Positions 35,814 to 43,957 of a DNA stretch of 64,000 nt are shown here, piece after piece. The stretch spans positions 1 to 64,000 of the forward strand of contig JBBRFW010000004.1 in assembly GCA_038241255.1 (NCBI GenBank). The letters are read 5' to 3'. A program made the position numbers and the translations under genes. The notes below the pieces were generated by a model, which was not told the origin of the DNA, did no database searches, and saw only the letters and a list, made by a program, of their open reading frames with translations. This stretch comes from Schlegelella_A sp038241255 (GTDB lineage: Bacteria; Pseudomonadota; Gammaproteobacteria; Burkholderiales; Burkholderiaceae_C). How positions within the stretch are numbered: position 1 is the first letter of the stretch; every line of letters begins with the position of its first letter.

Positions 35814-36704
35814 GTGCAGGTCACCACGCTGCTTCGTTTGTCCGTCGTCACGGCGGTGGCGGCGATCGTGATGAAGACCGCGGCTTGGTGGGTCACCGGC
35901 TCGGTCGGCCTCCTCTCGGACGCCATGGAATCGCTCGTCAATGTCGCATCGGCGCTGTTCGCGCTGGCGATGGTGACGATCGCCGCCCGGCCGGCCGACG
36001 AGGACCATCCCTTCGGCCATACCAAGGCGGAGTACTTCTCGAGTGCCTTCGAGGGATTGATGATCGCTGCGGCGGCGATCGCCATCGTCTGGGCGGCGGT
36101 GCGCCGCTTCGCGGACCTGCAGCCGCTCGAGGGCGTGGGCATCGGGGTCGGGCTGACGGTCGCGAGCTCGCTGCTCAACGGCCTGCTCGCCTGGAAGATG
36201 ATGGCCGCGTCGAGGCAGCACCGCTCGGTCGCGCTAGAAGCCGACGCGCGCCATCTCTACGCCGACGTCTGGACTTCGGCCGGCGTCATTGTCGGCATCG
36301 TCCTGGTCGAAGTCACCGGCTGGCTCTGGCTCGATCCGGTCGTCGCCATCGGGGTCGCTGCCAATATCATCCGCGAGGGAGCGCGCGTCGTCTGGGGCTC
36401 GGTCGACGGTCTGATGGACAAGGCGGTGGAGCCCGAGGTCCAGGCCAACATCGATCGCACCCTGGCCCGGTTCGCGGAAAGCTCGGTTCGCTTCGACGAC
36501 ATGGTGACGCGACGGGCGGGCAGCCGCCGCTTCCTCGACGTGCACATGCACGTGCCGGCGACCTGGACGCTCGGCCGTGCCGCTGCCTTGCGCGGCGAGG
36601 TCGAGCAGGCGCTGATGAGCGAGGTCGCGGGTCTGCGGGCCTCGATCCAGCTCCTGCCCTCGAACGTGGAGCCGCACTTCAACGCGGTCCAGGCGGCGCG
36701 GTGA
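35814..36704 (+). CDS. Cation diffusion facilitator transporter
   Basis: 296 residues, GTG start at 35814 nine bases after tyrS. Six helices, with SVGLLSDAMESLVNVASALF in TM2 and HLYADVWTSAGVIVG in TM5 (His/Asp metal site), and a C-terminal cytoplasmic domain containing DVHMHVPATWTLG. TM2 has SDAMES where most zinc members have SDAxHxxxD, closer to the iron/manganese (FieF/MamB-like) or divergent branch. Metal specificity is therefore open. The stop overlaps the dtd start (GTGA). Confidence 0.85.
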   Translation: MQVTTLLRLSVVTAVAAIVMKTAAWWVTGSVGLLSDAMESLVNVASALFALAMVTIAARPADEDHPFGHTKAEYFSSAFEGLMIAAAAIAIVWAAVRRFADLQPLEGVGIGVGLTVASSLLNGLLAWKMMAASRQHRSVALEADARHLYADVWTSAGVIVGIVLVEVTGWLWLDPVVAIGVAANIIREGARVVWGSVDGLMDKAVEPEVQANIDRTLARFAESSVRFDDMVTRRAGSRRFLDVHMHVPATWTLGRAAALRGEVEQALMSEVAGLRASIQLLPSNVEPHFNAVQAAR

Positions 36705-37144
36705 TCGCTCTTGTGCAGCGCGTCGCCGAGGCACGCGTCACCGTCGACGAGCGCGCTGTCGGTGCGATCTGCCGCGGCGCGCTGCTGTTCCTGTGCGCCG
36801 AGCCCGAGGACAGCGAGGCCGTCGCCGACCGGATGATCGTCAAGGTGCTCGGCCTGCGCATCTTCGCCGACGACGCGGGCAAGATGAACCTCGACCTCGC
36901 GGACGTCGGCGGCGGCCTGCTCGTTGTCAGCCAGTTCACTCTCGCCGCGGACACGTCGCGCGGCCATCGCCCGGGATTTTCAGGCGCTGCCGGTGCGGAG
37001 CTCGGTCGCCGCCTCTACGAGCGCGCCCTGGCCACGGCGCGGCGGCTGCATGGCGACGTGGCCAGCGGCAAGTTCGGCGCCGACATGCGCGTCAGCCTGG
37101 TCAACGACGGGCCGGTGACGATCCCAATCACCCTGCGCGCCTGA
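36701..37144 (+). CDS. dtd: D-aminoacyl-tRNA deacylase
   Basis: 147 residues, GTG start overlapping the CDF stop. The two cross-subunit motifs are present: SQFTLAADTSRGHRPGFS and the GP-cisPro motif in NDGPVTIPI. Removes D-amino acids (and glycine mis-charged on tRNA-Ala) from tRNA. The tyrS-cdf-dtd arrangement links it to tyrosyl-tRNA proofreading. Confidence 0.95.
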   Translation: MIALVQRVAEARVTVDERAVGAICRGALLFLCAEPEDSEAVADRMIVKVLGLRIFADDAGKMNLDLADVGGGLLVVSQFTLAADTSRGHRPGFSGAAGAELGRRLYERALATARRLHGDVASGKFGADMRVSLVNDGPVTIPITLRA

Positions 37145-37177
37145 GCACGCGACGCCGTCTCGTTCGGCGTGGCCGAG

Positions 37178-38464
37178 TCAGCCCGACGGGCGCTGGTCGT
37201 CGATGACCTTGCCGTCGTTCGGCAGGTTGCCGGGAGCGACGAATACGACCTCGCCACGCAGGCGGGTGACGTCGCGGATCGTCTGCGCGACCTGCTCGCC
37301 CAGACCGTCGATCGCGGCGCTTGTCTCGGCGCGCAAGGTCATGCGGTCTTCGGCCATCGCGCCTTCGACGACCAGGCGGGCGCGGCCGATCTGCGGATGA
37401 CGACGCACGATCTCGGCGACGTGCGAGGGGTGGACGAACGTCCCTCGCACCTTGGTCGACTGGTCGGCGCGGCCGAGCCAGCCGCGGATGCGCAGGTTGG
37501 TGCGGCCGGTAGGGCACGCTCCGGGCAGCAGTGCCGAGAGATCGCCGGTCGCGTAGCGGATCAGCGGGTAGTCGGGATTGAGCGTGGTGACGACGATCTC
37601 GCCGACCTCGCCTTCGGCGACCGGATCGCCCGTGCCGGGACGGACGATCTCGACGACGACGCCCTCGTCGACGACAAGCCCTTCGCGGGCCGAGGTTTCG
37701 TAAGCCACGAGGCCGAGGTCGGCGGTCCCGTAGGTCTGATACGCCGCGATGCCGCGCGCCGCCAGCCACTCGCGCAGCGCCAGCGGTACGGCCTCGGCGC
37801 TCAGCGCGGCCTTGGTCAGCGACGGCAAGGCGACACCGGTCTCGTCGGCCTTCTCAAGCAGGAGGCGAAGAAAGCTCGGCGTGCCGGCGTACGCCGCCGG
37901 CGCGAGCGTCGCCATCGCTTGCAGCTGCAGCTCAGTCTGGCCGGTGCCGGCGGGAAACACGGTGCAGCCGATCGTATGCGCGCCGCTTTCCATCATCGAG
38001 CCGGCCGGAGTGAAGTGATAGCTGAAGCTGTTGTGCACCAGGTCGCCGGCGCGAAAGCCCGCCGCGAACAGGGCTCGCGCCATGCGCCAGTAGTCGGTGC
38101 GCGCGGTCTCCGGCTCGCGGATCGGCCCGGGCGATACGAAGACGCGCAGGGCGCGGACCGCGTTCGCACGGGACGCACCCCAGCCCACGGTCGCGAAGCC
38201 GCCGAACGAATCCGGCGCGTCGGCGGCGTTCTGCTGCGCGAGCAGGTCGGACTTGCGCAGGACGGGCAGGGCCGCGAGCGCAGCGCGCGACGTCACTGCC
38301 TGAGCATCGACGCCGCGCAGCCAGATGGCGAGCGCCGGCGCGTTGGCCGAGGCATTGGCGATCTGGGCTGGCAGGGCGCGCCTCAGCGCCGCCTCGCGCT
38401 CGTCAGCCGAGCGCGTCTCGAGCGCGTCGAAATGCGCGTCGGCATGAGCAGCGGCTGCGGTCAT
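37178..38464 (-). CDS. PaaK-like aryl/acyl-CoA ligase
   Basis: 428 residues, the size of phenylacetate-CoA ligase. ANL-family features are AYQTYGTADLGLVAYE (A5-like), NPDYPLIRYATGDLSALLPG (A7) and LRIRGWLGRADQSTKVRGTFVHP, the typical PaaK end. The P-loop region is degenerate (ALRVFVSPGPIREP), a variation seen in PaaK relatives. Last gene of a seven-gene minus-strand run carrying a Liv transporter, so it probably activates an imported aromatic or branched acid. No other paa genes are nearby, so phenylacetate itself is not assured. Confidence 0.8.
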   Translation of the reverse strand: MTAAAAHADAHFDALETRSADEREAALRRALPAQIANASANAPALAIWLRGVDAQAVTSRAALAALPVLRKSDLLAQQNAADAPDSFGGFATVGWGASRANAVRALRVFVSPGPIREPETARTDYWRMARALFAAGFRAGDLVHNSFSYHFTPAGSMMESGAHTIGCTVFPAGTGQTELQLQAMATLAPAAYAGTPSFLRLLLEKADETGVALPSLTKAALSAEAVPLALREWLAARGIAAYQTYGTADLGLVAYETSAREGLVVDEGVVVEIVRPGTGDPVAEGEVGEIVVTTLNPDYPLIRYATGDLSALLPGACPTGRTNLRIRGWLGRADQSTKVRGTFVHPSHVAEIVRRHPQIGRARLVVEGAMAEDRMTLRAETSAAIDGLGEQVAQTIRDVTRLRGEVVFVAPGNLPNDGKVIDDQRPSG

Positions 38465-38481
38465 CGGCGATCTCGCGTCAG

Positions 38482-38754
38482 CTATTCGTCATCGAGCTTG
38501 CGCGCGCGCAGCTTGGCTTCGTCGACGAGCTTTCGCTGCTCCGCCGGCGTCGCGAGCGGGAAGCGGTCGAAGCCCGAGCCGCCGGGCCTTTTCAGGTCGG
38601 CGTAGAGCACCCCGCCTTCGAAGTGGAAGTGGATGAAGGCGTCACGGCGCGCGTAGAACGTGCCGGGCTGCGTTTCTTTCACGCCCTTGATCTCGCGCAG
38701 CTGGCGCAGCAGGGGCTGCAACACGCGCAGGGCTTCGGGGTCGGCACGGGCCAT
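38482..38754 (-). CDS. Small conserved hypothetical protein
   Basis: 90 residues from the ATG at 38754, with AGGAAGGGA upstream. Contains FIHFHFEGGVLYADLKRPGGSGFDRFPL and a basic C-terminus. No membrane segment; a compact beta-rich protein by appearance. It sits between livF and the PaaK-like gene, and I do not recognise its family with confidence. The surrounding longer frame (to 39615) is a shadow of livF. Confidence 0.7.
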   Translation of the reverse strand: MARADPEALRVLQPLLRQLREIKGVKETQPGTFYARRDAFIHFHFEGGVLYADLKRPGGSGFDRFPLATPAEQRKLVDEAKLRARKLDDE

Positions 38755-38768
38755 GACGGGTTCCCTTC

Positions 38769-39596
38769 CTAGGCGAGCCAGCGCTTGCGGCGCTTGTAGC
38801 TCTTGACGGCGCGGTAGCTCTTGCGCTCGCTGCCCGTCCCGGCGCCGCCCGTGCCGAGGTAGAACTCGCGCACATCCTCGTTCTCGCGCAGCATCGCCGC
38901 GGCACCGTCCATGACGATGCGGCCGCTCTCGAGGATGTAGCCGTAGTCCGCGTAGCGCAGCGCCATGCTCGTGTTCTGCTCCGCGAGGAGGAAGGTCACG
39001 TTCTCCTTGACGTTGAGGTCGCGGACGATCTCGAACACCTCCTCGACGACCTGCGGCGCCAGCCCCATCGACGGCTCGTCGAGCAGCACCATCTTCGGCG
39101 AGGCCATCAAGGCGCGCCCGAGCGCGCACATCTGCTGCTCGCCGCCCGACGTGTATGCCGCCTGCGACGCGCGGCGCTCCTTCAGGCGCGGGAAATAGGC
39201 ATAGACCTTGTCGAGCGTCGCGGCGATGGCCGTGGCGCCGTCGCGCCGCGTGTAGGCGCCGCTGAGCAGGTTCTCCTCGATCGTCAGGTGCGCGAAGCAG
39301 CGCCGCCCTTCCATCACCTGGATCACGCCGCGCTCCACCATCGCGGACGTGCTGAGGTTCTCGATACGCTCGCCGCGCAGCTCGATCGAGCCCTTCGTCA
39401 CGGCGCCGCGCTCGCCATGGAGGAGGTTGCTCACCGCGCGCAGGGTCGTCGTCTTGCCCGCCCCGTTGCCGCCCATCAGCGCGACGATCTTGCCCTCGGG
39501 CACGCGCAGCGACACGCCCTTCAACACCAGGATGACATGGTTGTAGATGACCTCGATGCCATTGACATTGAGAAGAGGAGCGGTGGAAGTGGTCAT
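38769..39596 (-). CDS. livF: ABC transporter ATP-binding protein, LivF type
   Basis: 275 residues. Walker A GGNGAGKTT (about 42-50), the Q-loop, signature-like TSGGEQQMCALGRALM (a variant of LSGGQ), Walker B KMVLLDEPSMGLAP and the switch His replaced by AEQNTSMAL (Gln), normal for LivF. A C-terminal 30-residue basic tail (SERKSYRAVKSYKRRKRWLA) exceeds the usual LivF end. One of two ATPases energising uptake through LivHM. Confidence 0.9.
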   Translation of the reverse strand: MTTSTAPLLNVNGIEVIYNHVILVLKGVSLRVPEGKIVALMGGNGAGKTTTLRAVSNLLHGERGAVTKGSIELRGERIENLSTSAMVERGVIQVMEGRRCFAHLTIEENLLSGAYTRRDGATAIAATLDKVYAYFPRLKERRASQAAYTSGGEQQMCALGRALMASPKMVLLDEPSMGLAPQVVEEVFEIVRDLNVKENVTFLLAEQNTSMALRYADYGYILESGRIVMDGAAAMLRENEDVREFYLGTGGAGTGSERKSYRAVKSYKRRKRWLA

Positions 39597-39608
39597 GGTC
39601 GCATCGAC

Positions 39609-39640
39609 TTTTCAAAGCGCCGCACGCGACGCTTTGAAAA
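39609..39640 (-). promoter_or_regulatory. Long perfect hairpin between the binding-protein gene and livF
   Basis: TTTTCAAAGCG (39609-39619), 10 bases, CGCTTTGAAAA (39630-39640): 11-bp perfect stem whose mRNA form lies 12 bases before the livF start. Likely an attenuating or RNA-stabilising stem that lets the binding protein be made in excess of the ATPase. Confidence 0.6.
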
Positions 39641-39657
39641 TGGGCCCCCCTCGGGGC

Positions 39658-39710
39658 CCGCCCCTCCCTCTCGGAAGGAGGGCGCGAAGCAGGGAGGGAG
39701 CAATCCTGTC
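39658..39710 (+). repeat. Dispersed GC-rich hairpin repeat, copy 1
   Basis: Begins CGCCCCTCCCTCTCGG and ends GGAGCAATCCTGTC. It shares more than 40 aligned bases with copies at 51212-51261 (inverted) and 61559-61611. Lies 3' of the binding-protein gene. The imperfect CCTCCCTC/GGAGGG stem could fold. Confidence 0.75.
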
Positions 39711-39737
39711 AGGTGAAGACATGAGCCGCACCGCGGC

Positions 39738-41063
39738 TCACGTCTGGCAATCCGCGGCCGTGCGACGGGCAATCTTCTTTTCGGAGAGGTACTTGTCTGC
39801 GGCGGTCTTGACCATCGGCTTGATGATCTGGTCGTCGGACTGCATGAAGTCCGAGGTCATCGACCATTTCGAACCGTCCCAGGTCTGGATGCGCGCCCAG
39901 GTCGATCCCATGTGGTCGGCGCAGGAGGTGGAGATCGGCCGCAGCACCCCGGCGAAGCCGAGCCCGTCGAGCCGCTTCTGGTCCAGGGCAAGGTTCTCGA
40001 GGCCCCAGCGCACCTGCTCGGCGGTCATGACCTTGCCCTTGCCGAAACGCTCCTGGGCGCGCCGCACGGCCTCGACGCCGAGCATCTGGATCAGCACGCC
40101 GCGCGTGTACAAGACCGAGCCGACTTCGTCGCGCGGGCCGGTGCCCTGGCCTTTGTCGTGGACGTACTTGAGGATGTCCTGGATCACCTTCGGCGTCTGC
40201 CCTGACGGGTTCAGCGCCAGCGCGTTGTAGCCCTTGGCGCCTTCGCCCACGTCCTTCACGTCGGGCTCGGCGCCGGCCCACCACACGCCGTACATCTTCT
40301 CGCGCGGGTAGCCCGTGGCCTGCGCTTCCTTCAGGGCGGTCGAGTTCATGATGCCCCAGCCCCAGAGGAACACGAAGTCGGGTCGGCTCTGGCGCACCTG
40401 GAGCCACGCGGCCTTCTGCTCGGCACCGGGCGCGGCCACAGGAATGAGCTGTAGCTCGAAGCCGTTCAGCTTCGCACGCTCCTGCAGCAGCGGGATGGGC
40501 TCCTTGCCGAAAGGCGAGTCGTGATAGACGAGCGCGATCTTCTTGCCCTTGAGGCTGCCTTCCTTCTTGATCAGGTACTGGACGAGGATGTCGGCTCCGG
40601 TCCAGTAGCTGCCCATGATCGGGAAGTTCCAGGCGAAAGAGAAGCCGTCCTGAGCCGCCGAGAGGCCGTAGCCCACGGTGAGCAGCGGGATCTTGTCGTT
40701 CGGCGCCTTGTCGGTGAGCGCGAAGGTGATACCGGTCGATTGCGGCTCGAACAAGGCCACGCCGGGGCGACTCTTCAGCCGCTCGTAGCATTCGACGCCG
40801 CGATCGGTTGCGTAGCCGGTCTCGCATTCCTCGAACGTCAGCTTGACGCCGTTGACGCCGCCGTCGCGCGCATTGACCATTTTCAGGTAGTCCTGCTTGC
40901 CGTTGGCCCACGGCGTGCCGTTCGGCGCATAGGCGCCGGTGCGGTAGACGAGCAGCGGGAAAAACTGCTCCTTGGCCTGGGCCAGTGCCGCCGGGGATGC
41001 GGCGAGCCCGCCCGCGGCGAGCGCGCCCGTGAGCAGGAGTCCTTTGACAGTCTTCAGGATCAT
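39738..41063 (-). CDS. LivK-type ABC substrate-binding protein
   Basis: 441 residues with a clear signal peptide (about 1-28: LLLTGALAAGG, cleavage after SPAALA). Periplasmic type I binding protein of the branched-chain-amino-acid/urea/aromatic-acid branch; Cys pairs near ECETGYATDRGVECYERL and TSCADH may form disulfides. Such long LivK proteins (about 420-440) next to acyl-CoA ligases usually bind aromatic or other organic acids rather than amino acids. GGAGAT precedes the ATG at 41063. The first binding-protein gene downstream of LivM. Confidence 0.85.
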   Translation of the reverse strand: MILKTVKGLLLTGALAAGGLAASPAALAQAKEQFFPLLVYRTGAYAPNGTPWANGKQDYLKMVNARDGGVNGVKLTFEECETGYATDRGVECYERLKSRPGVALFEPQSTGITFALTDKAPNDKIPLLTVGYGLSAAQDGFSFAWNFPIMGSYWTGADILVQYLIKKEGSLKGKKIALVYHDSPFGKEPIPLLQERAKLNGFELQLIPVAAPGAEQKAAWLQVRQSRPDFVFLWGWGIMNSTALKEAQATGYPREKMYGVWWAGAEPDVKDVGEGAKGYNALALNPSGQTPKVIQDILKYVHDKGQGTGPRDEVGSVLYTRGVLIQMLGVEAVRRAQERFGKGKVMTAEQVRWGLENLALDQKRLDGLGFAGVLRPISTSCADHMGSTWARIQTWDGSKWSMTSDFMQSDDQIIKPMVKTAADKYLSEKKIARRTAADCQT

Positions 41064-41091
41064 GGTTATCTCCACAGGTAGATGGTGCCGC

Positions 41092-41108
41092 GTCTCGACG
41101 GTCGAGAC
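41092..41108 (-). promoter_or_regulatory. Hairpin between livM and the binding-protein gene
   Basis: GTCTCGA (41092-41098), CGG, TCGAGAC (41102-41108), a 7-bp perfect stem in the 103-bp gap upstream of the binding-protein start. Could mark the 5' end of a processed or separately started message. Confidence 0.4.
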
Positions 41109-41166
41109 CCCGGCGCCATTCAACGCGAAAGAGCGTCGTTTTCAATCGGGACTTGTCAGGTCAGGG

Positions 41167-42231
41167 TCAATGCGGGAAGGGCCATAGGCGGAGCTTTTCC
41201 TTGCCGGTCGACCACAGGCGCGCCAGTCCGTGTGGCTCGACGACGAGGAAGAAGACGATCAGCGAGCCGAAGATCATGAACTCGAGGTGCGACGCGACCG
41301 TGACCGTGACCGGGATGCCGAGCAGCTGCGGTACCTGGCTGAGAAAGAGCGGCAGGAGGACGATGAACGCCGCGCCGAAGAAGCTGCCCATGATCGAGCC
41401 CAGGCCGCCGATGATCACCATGAACAGGAGTTGGAACGAGCGGTCGATCGAGAACGCCGCCGGCTCCCACGAGCCGAGGTACACGAAGCCCCAAAGCGCG
41501 CCGGCGACGCCGACGATGAACGAGCTCACCGCGAAAGCGGTCAGCTTGGCGTACACCGGCCGGATGCCGATCACCGCGGCAGCGACGTCCATGTCGCGGA
41601 TCGCCATCCATTCGCGGCCGAGGTGGCCGCGCACCAGATTCTTGGCGAGCAGCGCGAACACGCAGACGATCGCGAGACAGAACAAATACTTGCGCACCGG
41701 CGATTCGATCGCGATGCCGGCGATCGACAGGCTCGCGACGCTCACCGACCCCGAACTCGAGTTGTTGGTGAAGAAAGGAACGCGCAGGAACGCCCAGTCG
41801 AGAAAGAACTGCGCCGCCAGCGTCGCGACAGCGAGGTAGAGGCCCTTGATGCGCAGCGACGGGATGCCGAACAGCACGCCGACGACGGTTGACGTCAGCC
41901 CGCCGAGGAGGAGCGCGACCAGCAGCGGCATGCCATCGATGCGCACCATGAAGTTGTACGCCGCATAGGCGCCGACGGCCATGAAGGCACCGGTGCCGAG
42001 GGAGATCTGGCCGCAGTAGCCGACCAGGATGTTGAGGCCGAGTGCGGCGAGCGCGAGGATCAGGAACGGGATCAGGACGGCGCGGAACATGTACTCGTCG
42101 GCAACGAGAGGAACGCCGACGAAGGCGACCACCAGGAGCAGCCCGATCGCGATGCGGTCCTGCAGGATCGGAAAGATCTGCTGGTCGGTCCGATAGCTCG
42201 TCTTGAACTGGCCGTTCTCGCGATACAGCAT
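41167..42231 (-). CDS. livM: Branched-chain-type ABC transporter permease LivM
   Basis: 354 residues, about ten helices, with the LivM family core LGLNILVGYCGQISLGTGAFMAVGAYAAYN and the coupling-loop region MAIRDMDVAAAVIGI followed by KLTAFAVSSFIVGVAGAL. Forms the membrane channel with LivH. Start ATG at 42231 is three bases after the livH stop. Confidence 0.92.
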   Translation of the reverse strand: MLYRENGQFKTSYRTDQQIFPILQDRIAIGLLLVVAFVGVPLVADEYMFRAVLIPFLILALAALGLNILVGYCGQISLGTGAFMAVGAYAAYNFMVRIDGMPLLVALLLGGLTSTVVGVLFGIPSLRIKGLYLAVATLAAQFFLDWAFLRVPFFTNNSSSGSVSVASLSIAGIAIESPVRKYLFCLAIVCVFALLAKNLVRGHLGREWMAIRDMDVAAAVIGIRPVYAKLTAFAVSSFIVGVAGALWGFVYLGSWEPAAFSIDRSFQLLFMVIIGGLGSIMGSFFGAAFIVLLPLFLSQVPQLLGIPVTVTVASHLEFMIFGSLIVFFLVVEPHGLARLWSTGKEKLRLWPFPH

Positions 42232-42233
42232 GT

Positions 42234-43163
42234 TCAGACGCGATCGATGATCTTCTCGCCGAACAGCCCCTGGGGCCGGACGAGGAGGAAGGCGAGCGCC
42301 AGCACGTAGGCGAACCAGATCTCGATGCCGCCGCCGAAGTGCGGGCCGAGGTAGATCTCGGAGAGCTTCTCGCCGACGCCGATGATCAGCCCGCCGATGA
42401 TCGCGCCCGGGATCGACGTCAGCCCGCCGAGGATCACGACAGGCAGCGCCTTCAGCGCGACCAGCGAGAGCGAGAACTGGACGCCGAGCTTGGAGCCCCA
42501 GATCACGCCGGCGACGAGCGCGACGATGCCGGCCACCGACCAAACGATGACCCAGATGCGGTCGAGCGAGATGCCGATCGACTGCGCCGCCTGGTGATCG
42601 TCGGCGACGGCGCGCAAGGCCCGGCCGGTCGCGGTCTTCTGAAAAAAGAGCGCGAGCAAGGCTACCAGCGCCGCCGCGATCACCGCGGCGTAGAGATCTT
42701 CCTTGTTGATCAGGAGGCCTCCGGGGAAGGTGTTCTCGAAGATGAACACCGGGTCCTTCGGCATGCCGATGTCGATCTTGTAGATGTCGTTGCCGAACAG
42801 CGCCTGGCCGGCACCTTCGAGAAAGTAGGTGATGCCGAGGGTGGCCATCAACAGCGTGATGCCTTCTTGGTTGACGAGCTTGCCGAGGACCAGCTTCTGG
42901 ATGAGCCAGGCGAGCACGACCATCACCAGCGTCGCGAGCACGAACGCGATCGCGTTGTCGATGAGCTTGTTGTTGAGCCCGGTCAGCTTCGGGATCCATT
43001 CGGCGAAGCGCGCCATTGCCAGCGCCGCGAACAGCACCATCGCGCCCTGCGCGAAGTTGAAGACGCCCGAGGCCTTGTAGATCAGCACGAAGCCGAGGGC
43101 GATCAGCGAATAAAGCATGCCGACCATCAGGCCGCCGAACAGGGTTTCGAGGAAGGAGCCCAT
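42234..43163 (-). CDS. livH: Branched-chain-type ABC transporter permease LivH
   Basis: 309 residues, eight or more helices. Family features are GLMVGMLYSLIALGFVLIYKASGVFNFAQG at the N-terminus and AVADDHQAAQSIGISLDRIWVIVW as the ATPase-coupling loop. Pairs with LivM. Located eight bases downstream of livG and immediately upstream of livM. Confidence 0.92.
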   Translation of the reverse strand: MGSFLETLFGGLMVGMLYSLIALGFVLIYKASGVFNFAQGAMVLFAALAMARFAEWIPKLTGLNNKLIDNAIAFVLATLVMVVLAWLIQKLVLGKLVNQEGITLLMATLGITYFLEGAGQALFGNDIYKIDIGMPKDPVFIFENTFPGGLLINKEDLYAAVIAAALVALLALFFQKTATGRALRAVADDHQAAQSIGISLDRIWVIVWSVAGIVALVAGVIWGSKLGVQFSLSLVALKALPVVILGGLTSIPGAIIGGLIIGVGEKLSEIYLGPHFGGGIEIWFAYVLALAFLLVRPQGLFGEKIIDRV

Positions 43164-43171
43164 GTGCCTGC

Positions 43172-43957
43172 TCAGTGGACGGTGCCGAGATAGGCGCTGA
43201 TGACGTCGGCGTTGTTGCGCACCTCGTCGGGGCTGCCGTCGCCGATCTTCTTTCCGTAGTCGAGGACGACGACGCGGTCGGAGATGTCCATCACCACGCC
43301 CATGTCGTGCTCGATCAGGACGATCGTCGTGCCAAACTCGTCGTTGACGTCGAGGATGAAGCGGCTCATGTCCTGCTTCTCCTCGACGTTCATCCCGGCC
43401 ATCGGCTCGTCGAGGAGCAGCACCTCGGGCTCCATCGCCAGTGCCCGGCCGAGGTCGACGCGCTTCTGCAGGCCGTACGGCATCTTACCGACCGGCGTCT
43501 TGCGGTAGGCCTGGATCTCGAGGAAATCGATGATCCCTTCGACCACGCGCCGGTGCGCCGTCTCCTCGCGCTCGGCCGCACCCCAGTGCAGCGCCTGCTG
43601 GAAGAGGTTGGTCTGCATCTTCATGTTGCGCCCGGTCATGATGTTGTCGAGCACGCTCATGCCCTTGAAGAGCGCGAGGTTCTGGAACGTGCGCGCGACG
43701 CCCATCTCGGCGACCTGGCGCGAGTTCATCTTGCTGAACGTGCGGCCGCGCAGGCTGATCGAGCCCTCCTGCGGCTGGTAGACGCCGTTGATGCAGTTGA
43801 GCATCGAACTCTTGCCCGCGCCGTTGGGGCCGATGATGGCGCGGATCTCGTGCTCGCGGACGTCGAAGGTGACGTCGGTGAGCGCTTTGACGCCGCCGAA
43901 GCGCAGGCTGATATTGCGGACATCGAGGATGACATCGCCGGCCGGCCGCGCCGTCAT
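43172..43957 (-). CDS. livG: ABC transporter ATP-binding protein, LivG type
   Basis: 261 residues from ATG 43957 (a GTG one codon earlier overlaps the synthetase stop as GTGA). Walker A GPNGAGKSSMLN, LivG-type insertion around GRNMKMQTNLFQQALHWG, signature-like LPYGLQKRVDLGRAL region, Walker B EVLLLDEPMAGMN and switch-His LIEHDMGVVMD. Second ATPase of the transporter. Confidence 0.92.
   Translation of the reverse strand: MTARPAGDVILDVRNISLRFGGVKALTDVTFDVREHEIRAIIGPNGAGKSSMLNCINGVYQPQEGSISLRGRTFSKMNSRQVAEMGVARTFQNLALFKGMSVLDNIMTGRNMKMQTNLFQQALHWGAAEREETAHRRVVEGIIDFLEIQAYRKTPVGKMPYGLQKRVDLGRALAMEPEVLLLDEPMAGMNVEEKQDMSRFILDVNDEFGTTIVLIEHDMGVVMDISDRVVVLDYGKKIGDGSPDEVRNNADVISAYLGTVH

Noticed and set aside
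37178..38464. Phenylacetate-CoA ligase as a definite assignment (paaK)
   Set aside because: No paaABCDE, paaG, paaZ or other pathway genes are near and the P-loop is degenerate; kept as PaaK-like only.
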